NCBI GenBank assembly: GCA_963756575.1
Contig: CAVWOM010000011.1
Span: 1 to 64,000, forward strand
Length of the DNA stretch: 64,000 nt
From: Palsa-504 sp963756575
Lineage (GTDB): Bacteria; Actinomycetota; Actinomycetes; Streptosporangiales; Streptosporangiaceae
Direction of reading: 5' to 3'
The translations under genes were made by a program, and so were the position numbers. Shown one piece after another: positions 1-8,483 of this stretch. Position 1 is the first letter of the stretch, and every line of letters begins with the position of its first letter. A model generated the notes under the pieces. It searched no databases. It saw only the letters and a list, made by a program, of their open reading frames with translations, and was not told where the DNA came from.

Positions 1-84
1 ATTTCCGTCCAGATCGGGGATGAGCTTATCGATGGGACCGCGGCCAGCCGGCTGTCCGCCGTCCGGCGCAAGCTGGCGAGCTGA
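1..84 (+). CDS. atpH: F1Fo ATP synthase delta subunit, C-terminal end (partial)
   Basis: Only the last 27 codons are in the window, read in frame from base 1 to the TGA at 82-84. The end (SRLSAVRRKLAS) matches the usual delta-subunit tail, where an R-L-x-x-L-R/A-R-x-L pattern closes the protein, and atpA follows 66 bases later, the standard order. Delta connects the F1 head to the peripheral stalk. In actinomycetes it can be fused to the b subunit; the window cannot show whether that is so here. Identity rests mainly on position in the operon. Confidence 0.8.
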   Translation: MSVQIGDELIDGTAASRLSAVRRKLAS

Positions 85-150
85 CGATGGCCGCCAATCC
101 GCCGAGGAAAGACACCAAGCCGGAAGACCACGTACGGAGAGAAAGAGACA

Positions 151-1800
151 ATGGCTGAGCTGACGATCCGGCCGGACGAGATCCGGGACGCGCTGGCGCG
201 CTTCGTCCAGGACTACGAGCCAGAAGGTGCCTCACGGGAAGAGGTAGGCACCGTTATCGAGTGCGGCGACGGCATCGCCCGGGTCGAGGGACTGCCCTCC
301 GTCATGGCCAACGAGCTGCTCGTATTCGAGAACGGCGTCCGGGGCCTCGCGCAGAACCTGGACGTGCGCGAGATCGGCGTGGTCATCCTCGGCGAGTTCA
401 ACGAGATCGAGGAAGGCCAGCAGGTCCGCCGCACCGGCGAGATCCTGTCGGTGCCGGTCGGCGACAGCTTCCTCGGCCGCGTCGTCGGCCCGCTGGGCGA
501 GCCGCTGGACGGCAAGGGCCCGATCGAGGACACCGAGCTGCGTCCGCTGGAGACCCAGGCGCCGTCCGTGGTCGAGCGCCAGCCGGTGAAGGAGCCGCTG
601 CAGACCGGCATCAAGGCCATCGACGCGATGACCGCCATCGGCCGGGGCCAGCGGCAGCTGATCATCGGCGACCGGCAGACCGGCAAGAGCGCCATCGCCA
701 TCGACGCGATCATCAACCAGAAGGCCAACTGGGAGTCCGGCGATCCGGTCAGGCAGGTCCGCTGCGTCTACGTCGCCATCGGCCAGAAGGGCTCGACGAT
801 CGCGCAGGTGCGCGGGTCCCTGGAGGAGGCGGGCGCGCTCGAGTACACCACGATCGTGGCCGCGCCGGCCTCGGACCCGGCGGGGTACAAGTACATCGCG
901 CCGTATACCGGTTCGGCCATCGCGCAGCACTGGATGTACCAGGGCAAGCACGCCCTGATCATCTTCGACGACCTGTCCAAGCAGGCCGAGGCGTACCGCG
1001 CCATCTCGCTGCTGCTGCGCCGCCCGCCGGGCCGCGAGGCTTACCCGGGCGACGTGTTCTACCTGCACTCGCGGCTGCTCGAGCGCTGCGCCAAGCTCTC
1101 CGACGAGCTGGGCGGCGGGTCGCTGACCGGGCTGCCGATCATCGAGACCAAGGGCAACGACATCTCGGCCTACATCCCGACGAACGTCATCTCGATCACC
1201 GACGGCCAGATCTTCCTCGAGACCGACCTGTTCAACTCCGGTGTCCGGCCCGCTATCAACGTCGGCCGCTCGGTGTCGCGAGTCGGCGGTAACGCGCAGG
1301 TCAAGGCGATGAGGTCGGTCGCCGGCAACCTGCGCCTCAACCTGTCGCAGTACCGCGACCTGGAGGCGTTCGCCGCGTTCGCGTCCGACCTGGACGCGGC
1401 CTCCCGGGCCCAGCTCGACCGCGGCGCCCGGCTGGTCGAGCTGCTCAAGCAGCCGCAGTACGCGCCGTTCCCGGTCGAGGAGCAGGTCGTCTCGATCTGG
1501 GCGGGCGGCAACGGCTACCTGGACGACGTGCCGGTCGAGGACGTCAGCCGGTTCGAGACCGACTTCCTGGACTACCTGCGCCGGTCGCACGCCGGCATCC
1601 TGCAGACGATCAGGGAGACGCTCCAGCTGTCCGAGGACACGGTCGCGTCGCTCAAGGACGCGGTCGACGAGTTCCGCAAGGGCTTCGAGACCAGCGCGGG
1701 CGAGCTGCTCAGCGCCGAGGACGAGAACGCCGAGCCGCTGGAGAGCGAGGAGCAGGAGAAGATCGCCCGCCGCCGCCAGCCCGAACCCGAGAAGAAGTAG
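151..1800 (+). CDS. atpA: F1Fo ATP synthase alpha subunit
   Basis: Non-catalytic nucleotide-binding subunit of the F1 head. The 549-residue product has the N-terminal beta barrel, the Walker A loop GDRQTGKS at about residues 172-179, and the alpha-family segment ending in PAINVGRSVSRVGG near residue 370-383. A charged C-terminal extension (DAVDEFRKGF onward) is typical of actinobacterial alpha subunits; in mycobacteria such an extension damps ATP hydrolysis, which may apply here by inference. The start ATG is preceded by a purine-rich GGAGAGAAAGAG. It is the second gene of the visible operon, and atpG begins 3 bases after the stop. Confidence 0.98.
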   Translation: MAELTIRPDEIRDALARFVQDYEPEGASREEVGTVIECGDGIARVEGLPSVMANELLVFENGVRGLAQNLDVREIGVVILGEFNEIEEGQQVRRTGEILSVPVGDSFLGRVVGPLGEPLDGKGPIEDTELRPLETQAPSVVERQPVKEPLQTGIKAIDAMTAIGRGQRQLIIGDRQTGKSAIAIDAIINQKANWESGDPVRQVRCVYVAIGQKGSTIAQVRGSLEEAGALEYTTIVAAPASDPAGYKYIAPYTGSAIAQHWMYQGKHALIIFDDLSKQAEAYRAISLLLRRPPGREAYPGDVFYLHSRLLERCAKLSDELGGGSLTGLPIIETKGNDISAYIPTNVISITDGQIFLETDLFNSGVRPAINVGRSVSRVGGNAQVKAMRSVAGNLRLNLSQYRDLEAFAAFASDLDAASRAQLDRGARLVELLKQPQYAPFPVEEQVVSIWAGGNGYLDDVPVEDVSRFETDFLDYLRRSHAGILQTIRETLQLSEDTVASLKDAVDEFRKGFETSAGELLSAEDENAEPLESEEQEKIARRRQPEPEKK

Positions 1801-1803
1801 CCG

Positions 1804-2715
1804 ATGGCAGCCCAGCTTCGCCTGGTCCGGCGGCGGATCTCCTCCGTGCAGTCGATCGCCAAGATCACCCGCGCGCAGGAGCTGATCGCGTCGTCCCGGA
1901 TCGTCAAGGCGCAGCAGCAGATGCGGTCCGCCGAGCCCTACGCGCGGGAACTTACCCGCGCGGTGGAGGCGGTGATCAGCCGGTCCAACACGATCGACCA
2001 CCCGTTCACCAAAGAGCCGGAGCACCGGAACCGGGCCGCGGTGCTCATCTTGACCAGCGACCAGGGCTTCGCGGGCGCCTACAACGCCAACGTCCTGCGG
2101 GAGGCGACCCGGCTGCGGGCGGCGCTGCGCGAGGACAACGTCGAGCCGGTGCTGTACGTGACCGGCCGCAAGGGCATCGGCTGGCACCGGTTCCGCGAGC
2201 TGGACCTGGCGGAGAGCTGGGACGGCTTCTCCGCCGCGCCGCGGTACCGGGACGCGGAGGTGATCTCCGACCTGCTGATCGAGGCCTTCAACGCCGGGGC
2301 CGACGAGGGTGGGGTGGACGAGGTCCACCTGGTCAGCACGGATTTCGTGTCCATGCTGACCCAGCGGCCCTCGGTGCGCAGGCTGCTGCCGCTTGAGATC
2401 GAGGAAACCGACGAGCCCAGCCCGTCCGGGCCGCTGCCCCAGTACGAGTTCGAACCCGGGCCCGAGGAAGTCCTCAACGCGCTGATGCCGCAGTACGTGG
2501 CGAGCCGGATCTACTACGCGATGCTGGAGGCCGCCGCGGCCGAGCTGGCGGCGCGGCGACGCGCCATGAAGGCGGCCACCGACAACGCGGGTGACCTGCT
2601 CGAGACCCTGACCCGTGAGGCGAACAACGCCCGGCAGGCCGAGATCACCCAGGAAATCAGCGAGATCGTGGGCGGCGCCAACGCCCTGGCCGACGCAAGT
2701 GCAACGGATGAGTGA
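1804..2715 (+). CDS. atpG: F1Fo ATP synthase gamma subunit
   Basis: Central rotor shaft of F1. The 303-residue product starts with the conserved coiled-coil opening (AAQLRLVRRRISSVQSIAKITRAQELIA) and ends with the matching C-terminal helix (ITQEISEIVGGANAL), which together form the rotating shaft. It is slightly longer than the E. coli protein and near the mycobacterial length. It begins 3 bases after atpA and its 3' end abuts or overlaps the start of atpD, so translation is probably coupled. Confidence 0.97.
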   Translation: MAAQLRLVRRRISSVQSIAKITRAQELIASSRIVKAQQQMRSAEPYARELTRAVEAVISRSNTIDHPFTKEPEHRNRAAVLILTSDQGFAGAYNANVLREATRLRAALREDNVEPVLYVTGRKGIGWHRFRELDLAESWDGFSAAPRYRDAEVISDLLIEAFNAGADEGGVDEVHLVSTDFVSMLTQRPSVRRLLPLEIEETDEPSPSGPLPQYEFEPGPEEVLNALMPQYVASRIYYAMLEAAAAELAARRRAMKAATDNAGDLLETLTREANNARQAEITQEISEIVGGANALADASATDE

Positions 2716-2722
2716 GGAAGAC

Positions 2723-4174
2723 ATGACCGCGACCGACGAGAAAACACCCGAGAGCGGCGAAGCCGTCGCGAGCACCGGCCGCGTGGCGCGGGTCATCGGC
2801 CCCGTCGTCGACGTGGAGTTCCCGGGCGACGCCATGCCGGAGATCTACTACGCGCTGCACACCGACGTCACCATCGGCGAGGAGACCCGCCTGCTGACCC
2901 TCGAGGTCGAGCAGCACATCGGCGACAACATCGTGCGGGCCATCGCCATGCAGCCCACCGACGGCCTGGTCCGCGGGGCCGAGGTGGTCAACACCGGTGC
3001 GCCCATCGAGGTGCCGGTCGGCGACGTCACCAAGGGCCACGTATTCAACGCCCTGGGCGAGTCCCTCGACGTGCCCACCTCGTCGCTGGACATCCAGGAG
3101 CGCTGGCCGATCCATCGCGACCCGCCGCCGCTGGACCAGCTCGAGCCGCGGACCCAGATGTTCACCACCGGCATCAAGGTCATCGACCTGCTGACCCCGT
3201 ACGTGCTGGGCGGCAAGATCGGCCTGTTCGGCGGGGCCGGCGTGGGCAAGACCGTGCTCATCCAGGAGATGATCCGCCGGGTCGCCCAGAACTTCGGCGG
3301 CGTGTCCTGCTTCGCCGGGGTGGGGGAGCGTACCCGTGAGGGCAACGACCTGTTCCTGGAGATGACCGAGTCCGGCGTCATCGCCGACACCGCCCTGGTG
3401 TTCGGCCAGATGGACGAGCCGCCGGGCACCCGGCTGCGGGTCGGCCTGACCGCGCTGACCATGGCCGAGTACTTCCGCGACGTCCAGGGCCAGGACGTGC
3501 TGCTGTTCATCGACAACATCTTCCGGTTCACCCAGGCCGGCTCCGAGGTGTCCACCCTGCTCGGCCGGATGCCGTCGGCCGTGGGCTACCAGCCCACGCT
3601 GGCCGACGAGATGGGCCAGCTGCAGGAGCGGATCACCTCGACCCGCGGTCACTCGATCACCTCGATGCAGGCCATCTACGTACCCGCCGACGACATCACC
3701 GACCCCGCCCCGCACACGGTGTTCGCCCACCTCGACGCCACCACCACGTTGTCCCGGGCCATCACCGAGAAGGGGATCTACCCGGCGGTGGACCCGCTAG
3801 ACTCCACGTCACGGATCCTGGACGCCAGGTACATCGGCCAGGACCACTACGACGTGGCCCGTGAGGTGCAGCGGATCCTGCAGCGGTACAAGGAGCTGCA
3901 GGACATCATCGCCATCCTCGGTGTCGACGAACTCGGCGAGGAGGACAAGATCACGGTGCAGCGGGCTCGCCGGATCGAGCGGTTCCTGTCCCAGCCCATG
4001 TTCGTGGCCGAGCAGTTCACCGGCCAGCCGGGCGTGTTCACCCCGCTCGAGGAGACCATCTCCTCGTTCAAGGCGATCGCCGAGGGCAAGTACGACAACC
4101 TGCCCGAGCAGGCGTTCTACATGGTCGGCGGGATCGAGGACGTCGAGAAGAAGGCCAGGGAGCTGGAACGGTGA
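2723..4174 (+). CDS. atpD: F1Fo ATP synthase beta subunit
   Basis: Catalytic subunit of F1. Walker A GGAGVGKT lies at residues 170-177, followed by GERTREGND, the Walker B region DVLLFIDNIFRF, and the ATPase signature around PSAVGYQPTLA. I chose ATG 2723 because GAGGAAG sits just upstream. An in-frame ATG at 2708 overlaps the atpG stop and would add five residues; it remains possible. Length is 483 residues from the chosen start, normal for the family. The stop overlaps the atpC GTG by four bases (GTGA), so the two are translationally coupled. Confidence 0.97.
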   Translation: MTATDEKTPESGEAVASTGRVARVIGPVVDVEFPGDAMPEIYYALHTDVTIGEETRLLTLEVEQHIGDNIVRAIAMQPTDGLVRGAEVVNTGAPIEVPVGDVTKGHVFNALGESLDVPTSSLDIQERWPIHRDPPPLDQLEPRTQMFTTGIKVIDLLTPYVLGGKIGLFGGAGVGKTVLIQEMIRRVAQNFGGVSCFAGVGERTREGNDLFLEMTESGVIADTALVFGQMDEPPGTRLRVGLTALTMAEYFRDVQGQDVLLFIDNIFRFTQAGSEVSTLLGRMPSAVGYQPTLADEMGQLQERITSTRGHSITSMQAIYVPADDITDPAPHTVFAHLDATTTLSRAITEKGIYPAVDPLDSTSRILDARYIGQDHYDVAREVQRILQRYKELQDIIAILGVDELGEEDKITVQRARRIERFLSQPMFVAEQFTGQPGVFTPLEETISSFKAIAEGKYDNLPEQAFYMVGGIEDVEKKARELER

Positions 4175-4560
4175 CGCTGCAGGTAGCGCTGGTGATACCG
4201 GACCGCGAGCTGTGGTCCGGCGAGGCCAGGACGGTGATCGCCAAGACCACCGAAGGTGACATCGGAGTGCTCAGCGGGCACTCGCCGGTGTTCGGCATCC
4301 TGGCCGAGGGCAGCCTGGTCGAGATCCTCAGCGACGAGGCCGACCCGGTACGCGCCGCGGTCAGCGGCGGGTTCCTGTCGGTGGCCGACAACCGGGTATC
4401 GATCCTGGCCGAGCGGGCCCTGCTCAGCGACGAAGTGAACAAGGACGAGGCGCGGCGCGAACTCGACACCGCGCTGTCCGATGCCGACGGAGGACCTGAG
4501 GAGCCGTCCGAGGCCAAGTACGCCAGGGCGCTGCTGCGGGCCGCTGGGGACCAGGCTTAG
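4171..4560 (+). CDS. atpC: F1Fo ATP synthase epsilon subunit
   Basis: Epsilon couples the gamma shaft to the c-ring and restrains ATP hydrolysis. The 129-residue protein shows the N-terminal beta-sandwich hallmarks: LQVALVIPDRELWSGEA, then GDIGVLSGHSPVFGIL and the FLSVADNRVSILAERA strand pair, followed by a short alpha-helical C-terminus with DEARRELDTA. The GTG start overlaps the atpD stop. It is the last ATP synthase gene; a DUF2550 gene follows after six bases, as in many actinomycetes. Confidence 0.95.
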   Translation: MTLQVALVIPDRELWSGEARTVIAKTTEGDIGVLSGHSPVFGILAEGSLVEILSDEADPVRAAVSGGFLSVADNRVSILAERALLSDEVNKDEARRELDTALSDADGGPEEPSEAKYARALLRAAGDQA

Positions 4561-4566
4561 CCTTCG

Positions 4567-5103
4567 GTGGGCGGGGCGCTGGCGCTTGATGCAGCCTGGC
4601 TCCTCGCCGCCTTCCTGGTCATCTTGGTGCTGGCCGCCGTCGGTATCGCCGGGCGCAGGTTCCTGCTCGAGCGCGGCGGCGGCACGGTCGAGTGCGGCCT
4701 GCGCAAGGAGAACGGCTCCTGGCGTCTTGGCGTGGCCAGGTACCGGGGTGAGGAACTGCGCTGGTACGGCATTTTCGGCCTGTCGGTGCGCCCGGACGAG
4801 GTCTTCCCGCGCCGTGACCTGGCCGTGGTGTCCCGTCGCACGCCGACGGAAGCCGAGGCGGCCAGCCTGGGGCCGGGCATGATCGTGGTGGTATTCCGCT
4901 TCGGCGAGGATGCCACCCAGCTCGCCCCCGGGGCCTCCGGTTCCGACGGCGCCTCCGCCTCGGGTGATGCTTCCGATGGCGGAGGTACCGGCGGGGGGCC
5001 CGTGGGTACCGTCGAGCTGGCCTTGGGCGAGGCGGCCCTGACCGGGCTGCTGTCCTGGCTCGAGGCCTCGCCGCCCGGCTATCACCTGAGCGCCGACCTC
5101 TAA
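4567..5103 (+). CDS. DUF2550 family membrane-anchored protein
   Basis: The 178-residue product has one N-terminal transmembrane helix (about residues 5-29) followed by a soluble domain with the family features ECGLRKENGSWRLGVARY and RWYGIFGLSVRPDEVF. DUF2550 proteins sit immediately after atpC in many actinobacteria and have no assigned biochemical role. Residues of about 125-145 are a low-complexity Gly/Ser/Ala/Asp insert, which looks like a local expansion. The GTG start lies six bases after atpC, so it is probably co-transcribed with the ATP synthase genes. No function is claimed. Confidence 0.88.
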   Translation: MGGALALDAAWLLAAFLVILVLAAVGIAGRRFLLERGGGTVECGLRKENGSWRLGVARYRGEELRWYGIFGLSVRPDEVFPRRDLAVVSRRTPTEAEAASLGPGMIVVVFRFGEDATQLAPGASGSDGASASGDASDGGGTGGGPVGTVELALGEAALTGLLSWLEASPPGYHLSADL

Positions 5104-5138
5104 CGGCCCGCGGACAACCAGGTTCTCGCCTCGCTCCT

Positions 5139-5741
5139 TCAGCCGCGCTCGCCGCCTGGCTTCCACAACACGTCATCGTGGCCCGTGTTGGCCTGCCGGG
5201 ACAAGATGAACAGCAGGTCGGACAGCCGGTTCAGGTAGCGGGCGGTCAGCGGGTTCACCGAATCGCCGTGCTCCTCCAGCGCGGCCCACGCGCTGCGCTC
5301 GGCTCGCCGGGTCACGGTCCGCGCCGAATGCAGCAGCGTCGCCCCCGGGCTGCCGCCCGGCAGCAGGAAGCTGCGCAGCGTCGGCAGCGCCGAATTGAAG
5401 GCGTCGCACTCGCTCTCCAGCCGGGTGATGTAGGGTTCGTCGATCCGCAGCGGCGGGTAGGGCGGCGGTTGGTCGCTGATCGGGTTGGCTAGGTCCGCGC
5501 CGACGTCGAACAGCTCGTTCTGCACCCGGGAGAGCACCTGCGAGATGTCCGCCGCGAGATTACCGAACGTAATCGCCACGCCGATGGCGCAGTTCGCTTC
5601 CTCGGTGTCGGCGTAGGCGGCCAGGCGCGAGTCCGTCTTGGCCACCCGGCTGAGGTCGGCGAGAGCGGTGGTGCCATCGTCGCCGGTCCGGGTGTAGATG
5701 CGGGACAGAACGACCGGGTTTTCGCTGGGGTTGCGGGCCAT
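5139..5741 (-). CDS. Cob(I)alamin adenosyltransferase, PduO type
   Basis: Transfers the adenosyl group of ATP to cob(I)alamin to make coenzyme B12. The 200-residue protein carries the PduO-family ATP-binding N-terminus (SRIYTRTGDDGTTAL, residues 13-27), the conserved RRAERSAWA motif, and the C-terminal YLNRLSDLLFILSR motif. PduO/MMAB proteins are trimers of helical bundles. The gene converges with the DUF2550 gene, leaving 35 bases between stops. In many actinobacteria this gene is found next to the ATP synthase operon, so the context is ordinary. Confidence 0.94.
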   Translation of the reverse strand: MARNPSENPVVLSRIYTRTGDDGTTALADLSRVAKTDSRLAAYADTEEANCAIGVAITFGNLAADISQVLSRVQNELFDVGADLANPISDQPPPYPPLRIDEPYITRLESECDAFNSALPTLRSFLLPGGSPGATLLHSARTVTRRAERSAWAALEEHGDSVNPLTARYLNRLSDLLFILSRQANTGHDDVLWKPGGERG

Positions 5742-5851
5742 GAACCCACCCTAAGGGAAGGGCCGGGCGAACCTCGCAGAACGCCCGCGACCAAAAAGAG
5801 ACCAATCGATTGACCAGGGGTGTTCACATTCAGCGCACGATGTGGCATCGT

Positions 5852-5869
5852 ATCACTACGGTTAGTGAT
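5852..5869. promoter_or_regulatory. Inverted repeat, possible operator upstream of the cobalamin adenosyltransferase
   Basis: Perfect 7-bp arms (ATCACTA / TAGTGAT) are separated by four bases, about 110 bases upstream of the minus-strand adenosyltransferase start. A further TGATCAC palindrome overlaps its right edge. Size and symmetry fit a dimeric repressor site, but no regulator is identified and the link to either flanking gene is inferred. Confidence 0.35.
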
Positions 5870-6005
5870 CACGCAGGTGATCAGCAGCCGCCAGGAGGCT
5901 CTTGTCTCCCAGCGCTGTCACCGTGCGTGTCTGCCATGTCATGCATGCCAGACCGCGACACGTCCGGGTCCGGCGGTTCTCGGGGGCCCGCCGGACCCGG
6001 ACACT

Positions 6006-6070
6006 GCTAGCCCGCTCGCTCTGCTAGCCCGCTCGCTCTGCTAGCCCCCTTTGCCGCTAGCCCCCTTCGT
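6006..6070. repeat. 17-bp tandem repeat, about four degenerate copies
   Basis: Two exact copies of GCTAGCCCGCTCGCTCT (6006-6022, 6023-6039) are followed by two decayed copies starting GCTAGCCCC at 6040 and 6056. It lies in the gene-free region. No function is evident. Confidence 0.8.
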
Positions 6071-6372
6071 CGCCGGGGCGCCCGCAGCTCCCGTCTTCCT
6101 TCCTCGCTCCTCGCAGGCTCCTCGCTCGTCAGTCCAGACGGGAGCGCGCCACTTTGGCTCGCGGGAGGCGGACCGGCGCAGGTTTCATCCTGTCGCAGGA
6201 GTCTGTAGGGGCGGTACCGGGGGTCTCGTGCGCCTCGTGTGTCCCAGACGCCTCGTGCCGGGCCTGGTGCGGGCCTGGTGCGGACCGGGTGCGGACCGAG
6301 TCGATGCTCCACTTCGATCCGGCAGCCGCCAATGCCGCTAGTTAAGTTGATCATGAGCGTCAGCTGGGCGGC

Positions 6373-6434
6373 GACGTCATGAAACCGGGCTTGCAGCGCG
6401 TCCGGACGCACTCGAAGCCCGGTTTCATGACGTC
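6373..6434. repeat. Perfect 20-bp inverted repeat with 22-base loop
   Basis: Left arm 6373-6392 and right arm 6415-6434 are exact reverse complements; each arm ends in GACGTC, and the right end forms the palindrome TGACGTCA. The loop contains a second palindrome, GCGTCCGGACGC (6398-6409). It lies 400 bases before the GMC oxidoreductase, between divergent genes, and has no T-run, so it is unlikely to be a simple terminator. It could be an RNA hairpin, a protein-binding cruciform or a small mobile palindrome. Confidence 0.85.
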
Positions 6435-6680
6435 ACGGCTGGCCCGTGGCGCTCAGATCGCGGTGCTGGCGGTGCTGGCGGTGCCAGTGTTACCTGAACC
6501 TGGTTCCAGGATCCCGTACCCGGCAGCGACTACAAGCCAAGCGGCATGGGTGGTAACCGGGTCGATGCTCCATTGACCCGATCCCGGCGTCGGCGCTGCA
6601 GCCGACTACGAGTGACGGATGCGGCGGCCGGGACAGGTGTTACCACCGCGACCTCTGGGGACACAACTAGGGCGCGACCC

Positions 6681-6760
6681 CAGCCACAAAGCCCCCAGCC
6701 ACAAAGCCCCGCAGCCGCAAAGCACCCAAAGCCCCGCAGCCACAAAGCCCGCAGCCCCGC
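6681..6760. repeat. Degenerate AGCCACAAAGCCCC direct repeats
   Basis: Four to five imperfect copies of CAGCCACAAAGCCCC, with spacing of 15-22 bases, precede the GMC oxidoreductase gene by about 90 bases. The tract is poor in G on the plus strand and looks like a slippage-prone expansion. No coding frame across it is convincing. Confidence 0.65.
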
Positions 6761-6848
6761 ACCCACCAAACCCCGCAGCTCACCGCCCCGTCGGCCCTCC
6801 CAACACCACAGGGCGTTATTGTTCCCCTTATCCCATTAGGAGAGCGCC

Positions 6849-8483
6849 GTGTATGACTACATCATCGTCGGGGCCGGGAGCGCGGGCTGCGTGCTGGCGG
6901 CGCGGCTGTCCGCCGACTCGGGCGTCAAGGTCCTGCTCCTCGAGGCCGGGCCGCCCGACGACGCCGACGAGATCCGCGCCCCCGCCGCGCTGAACCGCCT
7001 GTTCCAGACGAACTATGACTGGAACTACACCACCGTCCCGCAGCACCGGGCGGGCGGCCGGAGCGTGTACTGGCCGCGCGGCAAGACGCTGGGCGGCTCC
7101 AGCAGCATGAACGCGATGATCTACATCCGCGGCAACCGCCACGACTTCACCAGCTGGCGGGACGAACACGGCTGCACCGGCTGGGGCTACGAGGACCTCA
7201 TGCCCTATTTCCGGAGGGCCGAGGACAACTCCCGCGGCGCCAGCGCGTACCACGGCGCCGGTGGCCCCCTGGCCGTCAGCGACCCCCGGTACAAGTCAAA
7301 AGCCTGCGAGGCCTTCATCCAGGCCGCCCAGGAGCAGGGCGCCAAGGCCAACGACGACTTCAACGGCCCGCGCCAGGACGGCGTCGGCTGGTACCAGACC
7401 ACCATCAGGAACGGCCAGCGCTGCTCGGCCGCCGCGGCCTACCTGCACCCCGCCATGACCAGGACGAACCTCACCGTCCAGACCGACGCCCTGGTCACGA
7501 AGGTGATCATCGAAAATAACCGGGCCGTCGGCGTCGGCTACCTGCACCACGGCGAGCCGAAGACCGAGCAGGCCAACGCCGAGGTCATCCTCTGCGGCGG
7601 CGCGGTCAACAGCCCGCAGCTGCTGATGCTGTCCGGCGTCGGCCCGGCCGAGCACCTGATCGAGATGGGCATCGACGTGGTGGCGGAAAGCCGCGGCGTC
7701 GGCCAGAACCTCAGCGACCACCCGGTGCTGCCCGTCATCTGGTCGACGCCCAGGCTCCGCGGCCTGTGGGAAAAGGCGGACACTAAAAACCTGCTGCGCT
7801 GGCAGCTCACCCACCGCGGCCCGCTGGCCAGCAACGTGGCCGAGTCGGGCGGCTTCGCCCACTCCGAGCCCGGGCTGCCCGCGCCGGACCTGCAGCTGCA
7901 CGTGCTGCCGGCGCCGTACGTGAACCAGGGCCTCGACGATCCCGCCCAGCGGGCCATGACGGTCCTGGTCGGCCTGGTCGACGTGGCCAGCCGGGGCCGG
8001 ATCAGGCTGCGCAGCGCCGATCCCCGGCACCGCCCGGCCATCGACCCGGGCTACCTGTCGGACGAACGGGACGGCCGGGCGCTGGCGGCCGGGCTGAAGA
8101 TGGCCCGGGAGTTCGTCACGGCCAAGCCGATGGCCGAGATCTGCTCCAGCGAGCTGGCGCCGGGCGCGCACGTGCGCTCCGACGCCGACCTCCTGCAGTA
8201 CGTGCGGAGCAGCGTGGTGACCCTCTACCATCCGGTCGGCACCTGCTCGATGGGCGGCGAGTCGCGGTGGAACAGCGTCGTCGACCCCGAGCTGAGGGTC
8301 CGCGGCGTGACCGGGCTCCGGGTGGTCGACGCGTCGGTGATGCCGTTCGTGCCGCGCGGGAACACCAACGCGCCCACGATCGCGATCGCCGAGCGGGCCG
8401 CCGACCTCATCGCCGGCCGCGCTCCGCTGGCCGCGTCCGACCCCGCCGACCCGATCGACGCCATGGTGACCGCGGCTAGCTAA
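6849..8483 (+). CDS. GMC-family FAD-dependent oxidoreductase (choline/alcohol dehydrogenase-like)
   Basis: Flavoenzyme expected to oxidise an alcohol to an aldehyde. The 544-residue protein has the FAD dinucleotide motif GAGSAGCVLAARL at residues 8-20, GMC signature 1 (GGSSSMNAMIYIRGN), signature 2 (GGAVNSPQLLMLSGVGP) and the C-terminal active-site region HPVGTCSMG with GNTNAPTIAIAERA. The GTG start follows AGGAG with six bases spacing. It is convergent with an aldehyde dehydrogenase whose stop overlaps by four bases; together they could take an alcohol such as choline to its acid, but the substrate cannot be read from sequence. Confidence 0.92.
   Translation: MYDYIIVGAGSAGCVLAARLSADSGVKVLLLEAGPPDDADEIRAPAALNRLFQTNYDWNYTTVPQHRAGGRSVYWPRGKTLGGSSSMNAMIYIRGNRHDFTSWRDEHGCTGWGYEDLMPYFRRAEDNSRGASAYHGAGGPLAVSDPRYKSKACEAFIQAAQEQGAKANDDFNGPRQDGVGWYQTTIRNGQRCSAAAAYLHPAMTRTNLTVQTDALVTKVIIENNRAVGVGYLHHGEPKTEQANAEVILCGGAVNSPQLLMLSGVGPAEHLIEMGIDVVAESRGVGQNLSDHPVLPVIWSTPRLRGLWEKADTKNLLRWQLTHRGPLASNVAESGGFAHSEPGLPAPDLQLHVLPAPYVNQGLDDPAQRAMTVLVGLVDVASRGRIRLRSADPRHRPAIDPGYLSDERDGRALAAGLKMAREFVTAKPMAEICSSELAPGAHVRSDADLLQYVRSSVVTLYHPVGTCSMGGESRWNSVVDPELRVRGVTGLRVVDASVMPFVPRGNTNAPTIAIAERAADLIAGRAPLAASDPADPIDAMVTAAS

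Larger units (their letters stand above)
5742..6848. other. Gene-free region between cobalamin adenosyltransferase and GMC oxidoreductase
   Basis: About 1.1 kb without a convincing gene on either strand: short open frames here have no start signals or recognisable sequence. The region lies between divergent genes and must carry both promoters. It holds a 7-bp-arm inverted repeat near the adenosyltransferase start, a 17-bp degenerate tandem repeat, a 20-bp perfect inverted repeat, two related segments sharing TCGATGCTCCA (6301-6311 and 6562-6572), and a run of degenerate AGCCACAAAGCCCC copies. An RNA gene here cannot be excluded. Confidence 0.7.

Noticed and set aside
232..2835. Very long open frame antisense to atpA-atpG
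   Set aside because: High GC leaves antisense frames open; its sequence is Arg/Gly/Leu-rich and mirrors the ATP synthase genes, whose identity is certain.
6373..6434. Intrinsic terminator
   Set aside because: It is between divergent genes and not followed by a T-run, so termination is unlikely to be its main role.
5810..6576. Short frames in the gene-free region
   Set aside because: No ribosome sites, no similarity to any family, and overlap with repeats and the hairpin.
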